NCBI GenBank assembly: GCA_025765595.1
Contig: JAIVFH010000033.1
Span: 248,001-312,000 of the forward strand
Origin: Obelidium mucronatum
Taxonomy: Eukaryota > Chytridiomycota > Chytridiomycetes > Chytridiales > Chytriomycetaceae
Reading direction: 5' to 3'
Length of the DNA: 64,000 bases
A program made the position numbers and the translations under genes. Numbering within the stretch: the first letter of the stretch is position 1; every line of letters starts with the position of its first letter. Shown here piece after piece: positions 10,915 through 21,540 of the stretch. The notes below the pieces were generated by a model. It saw only the letters and a program-made list of their open reading frames with translations. It was not told where the DNA came from and ran no database searches.

Positions 10915-12078
10915 CATGAAACTTTTTTTTTTCTAGGCGCTTTCAAACTACTCTTTACAACACGATGAACTCACAACTAGAAAGAAGGCGTTATCGGATC
11001 TGGAAAGGATTCGCCGTGAACAAGAAGATGTGAGTTTTAGACCAACTTTTATACTCTTTGAGACGTTCTTCCTTGATATTGATTAATAATATCTCAAATA
11101 AGGATCCTTGGATTAAAAAAGCAAAATCAAAGGTTGGGAACGGGTTAGGAAGACTGCAGAATGGAAAGTGAGTTTTTTGTCAGCAGGGAAAAAAAAAAAA
11201 AAAAACTGACTCATACTTCTCAACCACCACACTTCCCCAGGAAAAGCGAAGAAAATTTATCAAAGAAGGAGGTAGTCGTAGATCCAAAGAATGCCAAAAA
11301 GGGGGCCCCTGGAGGAGGTGCAGCAGCGGCGGTTCCAGCAAAAGCAGCGGCCGGTGGAGGCAAACCGGGGGCACCAGCAGCAGGAGGAAACAAGGACAAA
11401 AAGACACCAGATGCTCCACCGGCTGCTGCGGGTGCTGCAGGAAAAAAGGGAGGCGCACCAGCAGCTCCACCTGCTGCGGCTGATAAAGGCGGGAAGGATA
11501 AGAAGGGAGGTGGGGCGGCTGCGACTCCTGCAGCAGCTAATGCGAAAGGAAAGAAAGGAAAAGCTGAAGAAGTCAAGGAAGAAGTTGATGATGTTGGTAT
11601 CTTTTTTTTTCATCTTCCTTATATACCTCTTGAATTAATTATAAATGTACTTAATTAGAGCAACGATGCAAATTCCACAAATGAACCAACGTTTGAATAC
11701 AATGGGCAAACATACTTGATTGGAAATCGCACACTCAACAATCTGAACGTGAGGCAAAACGGAATCACAGAAGTTGGACTCAAATATCTTTTGGATGCTG
11801 TGAATGAGCAAGAGCTTTCGGCAGAGAGTGCACCAGAAGGACTGCTTGGTCTATTCCGAGTGTCAATGATGGTAAAACAATGCAGAAAAGACATGTTTTG
11901 GTTTTTTGGCCTTATTCAAGCTCTTTATTACAGGATAACGCGTTTGAAAAGGACAATGCGATGCATGCACAGTTGCAGACAGTTATTGAATGCTAAAAAT
12001 CCATGGATCGAGCAAGCTGCAGCCGACAAGGAAAAAGAGGGAGAAGAGGGAGACCGACAAGGCATAGAAATTGAATAA
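9610..12078 (+). CDS. LRRC71-like leucine-rich-repeat axonemal protein
   Basis: LRRC71 is a leucine-rich-repeat protein found in motile cilia of animals. The order here follows it: AKYYSRYKFQPTI, VQVRGWRISTKLVEIL, a block of LRRs (LWNCGLNESHFTYIL, LLKHLSLRMNKI, LDLWCNSIGRDGAGELAEAL, GLGRNSIGDDGVAAVA), then a long Lys/Ala/Gly-rich insert (11260-11590), and a last LRR NLNVRQNGITEVGLKYLL with GLLGLFRVS. Introns include 9763-9842, one ending at ~10473, ones around 10855-10936 (with a T34 tract) and 11030-11101, ~11168-11240, ~11595-11658 and ~11872-11932. Five +1 steps are needed, near 10122, 10224, 10662, 10780 and 11988. Without the last, the protein stops at about 11996. A flagellar role fits a zoospore-forming fungus. 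Confidence 0.8.
10876..10909 (+). repeat. T34 homopolymer in an LRRC71 intron
   Basis: Thirty-four consecutive T within the intron that ends at TTCTAG (~10936). Tracts of this length recur in the window (see the poly(A) tracts of the retrotransposon). Confidence 0.9.
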
Positions 12079-12509
12079 TCGAAATAGACTGTGGAGCTTT
12101 ATTGATTTGCAGGGAAAGAATAAACAGAAATATATACTGAATTAAAGAAAGTACGAAAAGGAAGAATTATGTTGCCGTTGACAATGGAGTGTTTTCCATA
12201 AAGAAAAAGAGGCTTATGCTGGAAAAAGTCTCAAAGAATATAACATATCGGGCCAAAAAGAATACACTGCCTTCGGCAACGATCTCTAAAGTAATGCCCA
12301 TGGCGGAATCACAATACAGTTGTCATTAATTTTTCAGAAATTTTTATTTGACACGTCTCATACTCATCATCTCAATCAATTGCAAGGCAATGATCCTGCA
12401 ATAATGGCATATGTAGTTTAAAGAAAGCGAAAAAAAGAGAAGGCGTTTGTAGTAAAAGTAGCAGTAGTAGGATGATCAACGATCAATCGTTATTGGATCT
12501 ATTGGATCA
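12079..12509. other. convergent 3' region, no gene called
   Basis: Lies between the stops of the LRRC71-like and Sec66-like genes, which converge. A possible AATAAA-like signal (GAATAAACAG) follows the LRRC71 stop at ~12118. A palindrome-like CTGCCTTCGGCA occurs near 12271. On the minus strand a short open stretch ending in RRVK and a stop follows a TTGCAG acceptor near 12395. It is too short to call. Confidence 0.4.
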
Positions 12510-13149
12510 TCACTTCTTCTTTCCCTTTCCCGACGACTTTTTCTTGCTCGCCTCTTCAGCAATCAGCTCTGCAGCGGCCTGATCAGCCCTCTTTCTGAGT
12601 TCGTCCTCGCTGACGAGTTCCGGCAAGTCTTCGAGGGAGTCGTTGGTGTCGAGAGGAGCGGGGGGACCCTTCTGATGTTGCTGCTGTTGCTGCTGTTGTT
12701 GCGCTTGCTGCTGTTGCGCCTGTTGCTTGCTGGGCCTGTGCCTGCAGCTGCATCTGCTGCTGCAGCACGGCCTGCGCCTCCTGGAAGATGTTCTGGCCCC
12801 AGCCCGGCCGGTACAGCTCGGCCTCGGCAACAACCGCCTGGCACTCTTCCTCGGTCTCCTTCTCGGCGAGCGTGATGTTCTCGAGCATCGCTAGGGCCTT
12901 CGTCAGAAACGCCTAGCAAAACACCCGAACAAACCAACCCTCGCCAACAACGCCCGACCGCACCAGCGCCTGCAGCTGCGGCTTCTCCTCGCGCATCTGC
13001 AGAATGCGCTGCACGTCGACGATCGCGCGCCGCATCAGCGCCTGCATCAGCACCTTGTCGCCCCAGCCGTGCGCGTCTTTCGGCGAATACATTTCGCTGA
13101 GCTCTTCGTACTGGCGGCGCGGCAGGTGCTCGGGGAAGTACGTCGACAT
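12510..13149 (-). CDS. Sec66 (Sec71)-like subunit of the ER translocation complex
   Basis: Sec66 is part of the Sec62/63 complex that drives post-translational import into the ER. Exon 1 (13149-12964) has DKVLMQALMRRAIVDVQRIL. After a 51-nt GTGCGG...GCTAG intron, exon 2 has LAEKETEEECQAVVAEAELY and then PGWGQNIFQEA, which align with fungal Sec66 (AEKEMEEE...PNWGQVIFQ type). A Gln-rich stretch follows, where a +1 step near 12730 leads to a C-terminal tail ending SSGKGKKK. Fungal Sec66 normally starts with a transmembrane helix, but here the ATG lies directly before STYFPEHLPRRQYEEL with no such helix, and the divergent DPB2 gene begins 45 bp upstream. Confidence 0.75.
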
Positions 13150-13194
13150 TTGTTTCTTTCTTTTGAGATTATTTATTATTTAGTTATTTCTTCA
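13150..13194. promoter_or_regulatory. 45-bp divergent intergenic region (Sec66-like / DPB2)
   Basis: Start codons of two divergent genes are separated by only 45 bp of T-rich sequence with no recognisable TATA box. Both promoters must overlap each other or the opposite gene. Confidence 0.5.
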
Positions 13195-16100
13195 ATGGCA
13201 TCACAGCTCAGAAAGGCAGTCCAGATTCTGTCCAAAAAGTTTGGTCTCACCCTGCGCGCAGATGCCGCAAACTACCTCAAAGCCCTGATTGCAGAGTCGG
13301 ACTTTGACTCGGACAAGGAACTGGCCGATGCAATCGACGCAATTGCTCAGGCATACATGCATCATCAGGGTATCTTTTGTCTCTTTCGGCCCTTGTTCTA
13401 TCGATAGTCTATTGATACTTTTGTCTTGTTTAACAAAAAGGAAACGCGGGTCAGATTGTTAATGCAAAGAGTCTGAAACAAGTTGTTGAGAGTCTTCGTG
13501 CAAACCAAGTTCATTCGGACGTCAATGCTTTGATGAAACAACAGCAACAGCAACAGATGATGATGCTAATGGATGATGATGATAATGATAATGAATTTGG
13601 TTCTGCCGCTGCTGCTGCTGGTGGTGGTCTTGTTGGTGGTGGTGACACTGTGATGGATGTTGAGACTCTTGTCCGAGGAATTCGTGAAATGTCGTCTTAT
13701 TTTCGTGTAATCAACTTGTTTGATGTAAACAAGTGGGATTATTCTCTTCAAGAACGTTCTTTTATTAGGTCAGTATCGTCAGTATCATCGGCGACGGCGA
13801 TGTTTCTTTTTTTTCCTTTTACACGCCGAAGGCGGTTAGTCCATACCGCCGTAAGTGGTGTTTCTTTCGTCTTTTGTTTTTCTTTTTCTTTCTTATCGCC
13901 GAAGGAAGTATCGCCGAAGGCGATGTTTGTTTTTTTCTTTTATACCGCCGTAGCCGGTGTTCATGCGTCTTTTGTTTTCCTTATTCTTTCTTATCGCCAA
14001 AGGCGCACAGTATCGCCGAAGGTGATGTTTCTTTTTTTCCTTTTACCCGGCCGTAAGCCGTGTTTCTTTCGTCTTTTGTTTTTCTTATTCTTTCTTATCG
14101 CCGAAGGAAGTATCGCCGAAGGCGATGTTTGTTTTCTTCTTTTATACCGTTGAAGGCTTTTATACCGCGAAGGGCGGTTATCCATACCACCCTAGGCGGT
14201 GTTTCTTTCGTCTTTTGTATTTCTTATTCTTTCTTCTTACCACTCCTTCAACATACACTTAGATCAAACCAACCACTTCAACTCCATGCCACAGCTTCTC
14301 TACAATCTCAAATGCTGAGGGATCGTTATGAATTGATTAAGCAAAGGATCATGCGCAATGAAAACTTTCGGCCTCCGACTTTTGCTGCTGCAAAGAATTC
14401 TGATTATTATGAGGTATTTTTTTGTCTCACTGCCGAAGGCAGTATATTTCTTTTTTTCTTTCTTTTTGAGCTGCCGAACGCAGTGTATTTTCTCTACTCT
14501 TTCTCTACAACCCGAAGATACAATCATTCTTCGTCTTCCTAAAAACAACATCATCATCCATCAAAACAGATTACCCCAATCAAAAACTTGAGTGGATGCA
14601 AACCTGGCTCTTATTTACTTTTTGGAATGCTGACCCAAATGAGTGAAGGGAAACACCATTTGGAGGACCCTGGCGCGTACATTGAACTGGAATTTACGGG
14701 AAAGGTTCGAACAGGAAAAACAATGCAATCGGCGATGATTTTTTTCTCATAATATATGTTTTCATAGATTCAAACTACTGCCGGTTTGTTTACACACAAC
14801 TGTTTTGTCCTTGTTGAAGGAGAGTATACCGATCGAAAGACTTTTAACGTGGTCATGATGGGGTTACCGCCTTCTGAAACACGGGATCAAGCAATGTAAA
14901 GATCTTTTTTTGCTTCAGTCGTTGTGAGTGTGTGTTGAACTCTCTGTCCTTTATTTTTTATTTTTAGATCAATGTTTGGATATAATGCGGAAATGTTTGG
15001 AGCGCCGCGTGAAACCAATACTATTGTACAGCCTTTCCCTTTTTTTTACTTCTTGATTTTTTTTTTTGGCCTTAAACTGCACTCACTCACAACATTTCAA
15101 GACTGCTATTGGACAACTTGAAAAAGAAGCCGTCAATGTTTCATTTGTGACTCTGAGCGACGTTTGGTTGGATGATCAGAAGGTGTTCACTGTTTGCTTT
15201 TTTTTTGTCTCGCTTGCGTAACTTAATGTTTAACGTTAGGTTATGGCAAAACTCAGATTGCTTTTTGAAGGATATACCACTAGAGCTGTTATTCCATTGT
15301 CGTTCATATTCATTGGGAACTTTACTTCGAGGCCGTATATTTTCAATGGTGCCGATTTCCAGGAGTACAAAGGTGAAGGAAGGACGTGGATCTGAAAAAA
15401 AAATTGAGACTCTGAATAGGCTTTCTAACATAATTATTATTTTTTTTCTTTCCTCCTAGACTTGTTTAAAGGATTGGCAGACTTGATCCATGAGTTCCCG
15501 GATTTATATAAAACGAGTCAATTTGTGTTTGTGCCGGGGCCTTCGGATCCTTGGGGCGGGAATATGATTCCGCGGCCTCCGATTCCTGAAGTCTTTTTGG
15601 CGAGGATGAGAGCGCGCGTGCCTAAGGCGATATTTGCTACTAATCCAGCAAGGTATTCCTTTATTATTTGATTATATTATTACTATTATTGTCATCCTTG
15701 CACGTTGGGTTGATTGTTTTTTTATTTTTTATTTATTTTTTTGTTTTGTAGAATCAAGTACTGTAATCAAGAAATTGTTGTGTTCAGAGAGGACTTGATG
15801 ACTAAAATGCGGAGAAATTGTATTGTTCCTCCTGATGAAGAACAGGAACCCGAGTTAAAGATTCATGTGAGTTTCTGAGTTTTTGAACCAATAATGGCCA
15901 ACTCTTTTTTCATTACAGCTCGCCAAGACCATCATCGAGCAATCACATTTATGTCCTCTACCAATCGATATTCAGCCGCGATATGCAGCATTTGATCATA
16001 CGTTGAGGCTTTACCCTCTTCCTCACTTGGTAAGCCTATCTTTCGGAGGCTCTGCACCTAGGCAGAAATTAAAGGCTACGGCAAATAGATTATTCTTGCG

Positions 16101-16229
16101 GATAAGTACGATACATATGCTGCGGAAGTGGAAGGGATGCAGTCCATCAACCCCGGATCGTTTGGAAGTCAAGGGTGTTTTATGACGTATTCCCCAAGCG
16201 ACATGCAGGTTGAGATGTGTAACGTTTAG
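13195..16229 (+). CDS. DNA polymerase epsilon subunit B (DPB2/POLE2)
   Basis: Second-largest subunit of the leading-strand replicase; it binds the C-terminal domain of Pol2 and the CMG helicase. Twelve exons join in phase without a break: 13195-13369, 13441-13768, 14263-14413, 14570-14704, 14768-14895, 14968-15025, 15102-15182, 15240-15372, 15460-15653, 15752-15866, 15919-16029 and 16089-16229. The N-terminal helical domain is followed by a Gln/Met/Asp-rich insert. Then come [17 protein letters not shown], the OB-fold segment ending [13 protein letters not shown], and the phosphoesterase-like domain: [57 protein letters not shown]. Two introns (13769-14262 and 14414-14569) carry the palindrome arrays. 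It is a useful control because no frame correction is required. Confidence 0.96.
13800..14215 (+). repeat. intronic array of GCCGAAGGC palindromes
   Basis: This DPB2 intron carries about a dozen short inverted repeats of the type NNCGCC-(GAA/GTA/AAA)-GGCGNN, for example ATCGCCGAAGGCGAT at 13910-13924. They lie in pyrimidine-rich sequence, within a larger unit of about 200 bp that is repeated (the CGTCTTTTG...ATCGCCGAAGGAAG block near 13869 and again near 14070). The next intron has ACTGCCGAAGGCAGT at 14429-14443. Confidence 0.85.
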
Positions 16230-16398
16230 AAGACATTGTTATAATAATAGGATCTTGTATTAAAACGTTGGAGAATGAGAAGGATAAGTAATTTAGGTTG
16301 AAAATAATTGTCCAGTTCAAGTCCAGATTCTTTCAAACCAGAAAAACAAACAGCCTTCTCCTCTTACTGCCCCTCCCCCCTCCCCACTCCCCAGCAGC

Positions 16399-17899
16399 AT
16401 GCCCGCAGACTATCCACGGACCAACCAGAGTTCATTTCTGTCGTCGAATGCAGCTAATCGCAAACCGGTCCAACTGCCCCGCCAAACCACCTCCTCCTCT
16501 TCCTCCTCCTCTTCAGCCTCAGCCACTACAGTCTCTACAGCCACGTCCTCTCTCCCAAATGCATCCGTGTCCTTCTTCTTCGCGCTTCAAACCATCGCAG
16601 CTTATTCTAGACTTGCGCAAGTCAAAAGACCCCCTGGCCCAACCCCAGAACGCGTCTTTCCTCTCAGCTGTCTCGGCCAATACGCGCTCCTCTGTCTCAG
16701 GGAACCACACGGCACAGCAAGTTTTTAAGCCACAGTCATCCGTGTCGTCGGCTTCCTCATCGTACAACTTGAATGTCCAACAGCAGCAGCACGTGCTGAC
16801 TGCTGGTGGGCATTCTACTGCAACCCAATCTGCACGTGGAATGAACCTACGCAGTGGATCTGTTTTCACGAGCAGCAGCAAAGTATCTGCTAAATCGCGC
16901 GTGGATTCTGGGTCTGCGAACGCGTCTTCACGATGGATTGATGGTGTTTTGGTGAAGGATGCAGGTATGGGTCACTTTTTTTAAATCTTGGTTTTTCATT
17001 TTATACCGCCCCAACTCTCCCCCTTTCTCTGTTTGTTTGTGTTTATCTTGGCCGCGGCTTTTCGCTGTTATGTTTATCGATTGGCGTAGGATTTTTTTTC
17101 TCCCGATTTCTCCCACAAAAAAAATTGTTTTCTAAAACCCAACTGTACGGAAACAACCCAAAAAAAATCACACACTACAGCATGTCAGACTACAGAGCCA
17201 TTCCAGCCATCTGCCTACGACAATATTGATTGGACATTTTTGCGTACACGCGCCACCGCCGCCGCGGCCACTAACAACGCCAATACTGTGCTGGGGAAGA
17301 AACATAGCAAGGCTGGTGGTGGTAGTGGTTTCCATGATGATACCGAAGACGAAGAGGAGGAGGAGGAATATATTTTGAATCAAGTGCGCGGGTTGAAAAT
17401 TCCTTTGCAAAAGAAGGATGCAATGTTGACACCTGTTAGTAACTTTAGTTCGACGCAGTCGTCTACAGTGAGTTTTTGGAACACCTGATTTCTAGATTTT
17501 CTTTTTTCTTTTCGTTTTTTTTTTTTTTGCGTGTTTGGATTGTGGAGTTTGCTTTTTGCTAACTGTGCGGTTTATATTTTTTCATTTCAGGCTGTATCCC
17601 CAACTACGGGACGCTGTAAGGCACCCGACGCGGATCGATTGATGGAAAGCATGCTTCCAATCGTTGCTGACAACAGTGACGATCTTTCGGATCCTTTCAA
17701 TGAAATTTCACTAGACAACAAAAACAATGACGGACTGCTGTTTAACCGCCACGCACCTGTACCATGGACAATGTCGACTCCACCGCCAGCACACATTCTT
17801 CGACCCAAAGCACGTCGCCCCGTGTTGGTTTCTGAGGCTGATTTGGCAAACAATCAGCAACAGCCATTTGCTCAGGCAAAGATTACGCAAATTAATGTA

Positions 17900-17944
<45 letters not shown>

Positions 17945-19810
17945 CAACAAAATATGGTGTTGGGAAACAATAAGCGTCGCGGATACCCAGCAAGTGCAAC
18001 AAGCAGTACTGCGTCGTCAGCTAGTTACTACCACTACCACCGACACCAGCCGCAACAGCAGCAGGGTCAGCAAGGAAAGGCAGGACAGTATCAGCCGTCG
18101 ACACCCATGAGCGAATACCAGAGCCGCAGTATTGTAAGCAGCGGCAGCGGCGCGTATAGTGAAGATGAAAACAGTAGCACAGCGAGTAGTTATAGAACTT
18201 TTCCGAGCAGCATTGGAAGTCCTGATGGAGTCAAAGTGACGGATATGGCGGCATTTGCGTTGGATGTTAGTAGTGGACGGGAAGGTGGTGGTGGTGGTGC
18301 TTTTTCCAGTGGGCTGTATGCAGTGAGAGAGAAGCAGGCTCTTTTGGCCAACGGGGGTGGTGGTGTGGCGGGTGGTGGCTCGTTTTCAGGGAGTTTCAAC
18401 CTGGGGGTGCGTTTTCATTTGGGAGGTGCTGAGAAGGGTCTCTGTCGTGTATATATGTTTGACTTTTTTATTTGAGGGGTGGGGTGTGGTGTGTGTGTGG
18501 GAAGTTTTGGTTGGAGGAAAAGTAACGGGTAAGGTTGTATTTATCAAACCTACCGCAACGCTAGTGCTATTACGTTTTTTTTTCGAGGGAGTTGTGGGCA
18601 CCTTCAGTGTGTGCCATGGCAGGTTTTTTTTTTATTGGCGGAATGTTATTGAAAGAGCTGGCGTTGAAGAATTGGTGATTGTTACAGCTGTATTCGCATA
18701 ATGGAAGCTCGTGGCAATATTTACCAATGAAATCATGGTTATTGATGGGAAACTGATATATGATTACGGGTTTTCATTGTTTTTTGCCTTGTTATATTTA
18801 TATGGGGTTGAAACGATTGTTTTCCAGCTCTGCCAAAGCATAGTTGGAACGTAACACCAGACCACATTAAGGCTCTTTTTCGAAATGGATACTCTGTCGT
18901 CGATAACGCACTTCCAATTGAAACGGCTCTTTCCTTCCGTGATGAACTTATTGCAAGTGCAATGACCCAACCAAACCTCCTCACTCCGAATTCGACGGTG
19001 TCACTGAGCCAACACTCCCGAAAACTCATCGCCAAACACAATATTGCAGAGTTTGATTTGGCTTTTGATAAAGTGTCAAAGGCATTGCCCACGTTGTCCA
19101 CCTTTGCGCGAGACAAGTCATTGCTTGAGAAACTGAACGAATCATCTACATTCAACAACAACAACAATGCTCTCGGATTGACCAACCAAACAGTCAAAGC
19201 CCAAATTAATTTCGGAAACGGTGGCTGTTTCCCCATGCATTACGACACTGACGCGAAACTAGACAACCGGAAAGTAACTGCAATCGTCTACTTGAACGAA
19301 CAATACCAAACAGGACACGATGGTGGAGAACTGCGGGTTTACCCGTTTCCAATGAGTTCAAGTATTGATGTCGAGCCAAAATTCAATCGCCTTGTTTTGT
19401 TTAGTTCGGCGTGGTGTTTGCATCGAGTTTTACCGTCGGTTGTGGATCGCTTGTGTTTTACGATTTGGATGTCGGGGGACGGGGGTATGAGTGACTCGAA
19501 TGTTGGTGCAAGTGATGTTACTGCTGGCGGTGGTGCTGTTGGGAATAATGTTGAGGATTCATGTGATTTCTTGCTACGTAAGGAGAATCGACAGTTACTC
19601 ACGAAATTAGTGTATGCAGATGAATGGATACAAAGTCTTCAAGAGAGTCATCCAGATTCTTTGGAGCGCGATGCGTTAGTAGATACGCATATTCGAGACT
19701 GTTTGGCGATTGACCGTAGGCTGAAGGATCATTTACCGGAAGGGTATGAGGAGTTTCAGTGGAAGGAGTGGTACAGTTTTTTTGAAGGAAGGAATGTGGA
19801 TTGGTTTTAA
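16399..19810 (+). CDS. 2-oxoglutarate/Fe(II) dioxygenase, prolyl-4-hydroxylase type, with low-complexity N-terminus
   Basis: The C-terminal half (from ~18829) is a 2OG-Fe(II) oxygenase. HIKALFRNGYSVVDNALP opens the domain, HYDTD gives the HxD metal pair, VLFSSAWCLHRVLP the distal His, and DRLCFTIWM the Arg that binds 2-oxoglutarate. The product ends NVDWF. The N-terminal half is Ser/Pro/Gln-rich with a polyglutamine run. Exons 17181-17467 and 17591-~18406 are joined by GT-AG introns, and a +1 step near 16575 links the ATG-16399 frame to the rest. The join across ~18407-18828 is unresolved: the acceptor TTTTCCAG at 18828 is good, but the obvious donor gives the wrong phase. The two halves could be separate genes. 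Confidence 0.7.
17901..17948 (+). repeat. CAG trinucleotide repeat (polyglutamine)
   Basis: An uninterrupted CAG run followed by CAA/CAG encodes about 16 glutamines in the low-complexity part of the oxygenase gene. Pure CAG tracts of this kind are length-unstable in many eukaryotes. Confidence 0.9.
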
Positions 19811-19901
19811 GAAAAATAATAAAACAATACCAAGAGAAAGAATGTCGTATTGTGTCATATTATCAGTGGGGTGGGTGCACAGGTGTTCAAAGTGCCAGTT
19901 G

Positions 19902-20909
19902 GGGTTAGGTCTACACACACCGAGCTGCCACCAATCCGACCAAAATTCGAATCCATTCAAATATCAAGTTTAATGCGCGACTCATCGAATCTATATGTAA
20001 TGAACCCATTTTTGTGGCGCAAGTCACCTACTTTGAAGTAAACTAAGAGGCGGCCGCCCATACTAAATACCGATGATCTCGCCAAAGCTTTATATGGTAT
20101 CTATTCTCGCGTTAAATCTATTCGAATAGGCACGGGGCCTGTGCTCGTCCATACAAACTTCAGACTTTGTCCAATATGAGTACCCTATGCGCGGACGCCC
20201 TATCGCGACTTATAGATTAAATCTATATTGTGGTTAGTTTGAGTATGCACTGAGTTCGGTATCTGGTGGCATCGCGGTGAAGTCTGGTTGTTTTGTGCCG
20301 ATAACACACTTGGGCCGAGTCTGCAGGAAGCCAGTCCGTGCGCTCAGACATGCTTCTACTATGTATTCGTCTTTTTTCTCACGTCGAAGATCGGTGCAGC
20401 CGCTAAGGACGCGAGATGTAGATCCCCTCGAGTTGGCCACTTTCAATCCAAAATGACACAGCTTTCTTTCCCAACACAACAACAACACATACCCAAAACA
20501 GCTCCGTTTCCAGCTTTAAAAAAGCGCATTCGAACCGCCGTAACGCATTTCATCGGTTTGCAATTATCCCCGACGCGTTCTGATGTTTGGTTACCTCGTT
20601 TTCGGGTACATATCAGATTTCAAGACCCGCCAAACATTGCGGAATTGTCAAAAATCGAAAAAGGTATAAATAGGGAGCAGATTCCCCCCTCTTTTCTTCT
20701 CACAAAAACTTCATCTCTCTTAAAAACCAACAACTTCTTCTCTCTTCAAGAACTCGGGAACTTAACTCGGACAACACTTCAACCCCCACCAGCCCCTCCT
20801 ATTCTCACCAAGTCCCCTCCTAAAAAACCCTTAAAAACAACCGAAAAGACGGGCCCATAAAACAGACAAACAGAAAGGGGGTTAAAAAAACAAGCGAAAG
20901 ACGCGCCAC

Positions 20910-20944
<35 letters not shown>

Positions 20945-21165
20945 AAAAGGGGACTTTTGGTTATTTATTTTACATTCATGGGTGCTTTTGGTCTTTTAGT
21001 TGGGTTCTGCAAGTGTTGTCCTTTCTGAATCTCCTTTTTTTCTTTTTTTTATTTACGGATGGACGCGTTCAAAGGTATGTGGCGGGATATGGTTCAGGGC
21101 CTCCTCGTGGCTCCCGCTGGTAACAGGGCTTCTCCCTGGCTGACACTGAACCTCTTCGATTCAAT
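19902..21165 (+). repeat. 1.3-kb dispersed repeat, copy A
   Basis: Nearly the same sequence recurs in the same orientation at 43205-44502 (copy B), and its middle part at 36655-36945 (copy C). It contains a TATAAATAG box (20665-20673), CT-rich sequence, a poly(A) tract of 32 nt (20911-20942) and then ATG GACGCGTTC at 21059, followed by an intron-like GTATGT...TAACAG. It therefore looks like a promoter plus first exon of a gene that has been duplicated, or the end of an unclassified mobile element. Copy A has one extra A before the donor relative to copy B. Confidence 0.8.
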
Positions 21166-21233
21166 TTACTATTTTTTATGTCTTTTCTTCTTTATATTAT
21201 TCAATAATAAACTGCAATGTATTTTTATCTATA

Positions 21234-21407
21234 TTTCTCTTCACTTTTAAAATGCTTCGAACGTCAAGCACCAGCCACCAACACATTGACAACTTTGCGC
21301 ACAACTCTTCGCCAAATCTCTATTTCTCCACTTTTAAAATGCTTCGAACGTCAAGCACCAGCCACCAACACATTGACAACTTTGCGCACAACTCTTCGCC
21401 AAATCTC
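21234..21407 (+). repeat. 87-bp tandem duplication
   Basis: Two consecutive, almost identical 87-bp units, each containing ATGCTTCGAACGTCAAGC and encoding the same peptide start MLRTSSTSHQHIDNF. They sit immediately after copy A. Confidence 0.9.
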
Positions 21408-21533
21408 AGCGAGCCGATGAAGGAGCTTGGACAATCTTCAGGACCAAGGAGTAGAACGGCTTACTACATATTTTCATACCCGCATGAAAAGGAAAACCTT
21501 TGGCAACACAACACAATCGGCAATGACAGATAA
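21252..21533 (+). CDS. small hypothetical ORF after the 87-bp tandem repeat
   Basis: A 93-residue frame begins in the first 87-bp unit and repeats its first 23 residues in the second. Its unique part (SEPMKELGQSSGPRSR, then IFSYPHEKENLW) looks protein-like. It ends just before the TRAPPC13 stop on the other strand. It could be the relic of a gene truncated by copy A. No family recognised. Confidence 0.3.
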   Translation: MLRTSSTSHQHIDNFAHNSSPNLYFSTFKMLRTSSTSHQHIDNFAHNSSPNLSEPMKELGQSSGPRSRTAYYIFSYPHEKENLWQHNTIGNDR

Positions 21534-21540
21534 CCAAAGT

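Noticed and set aside
11180..11613. Long opposite-strand and shifted frames over the Lys/Ala/Gly-rich part of LRRC71
   Set aside because: Low-complexity sequence keeps all frames open; only the plus-strand frame connects to LRR exons on both sides.
20450..20860. ORF of ~135 residues across the TATA box of copies A and B
   Set aside because: It is not preserved between the copies, is rich in promoter-like CT and A tracts, and crosses the putative transcription start.
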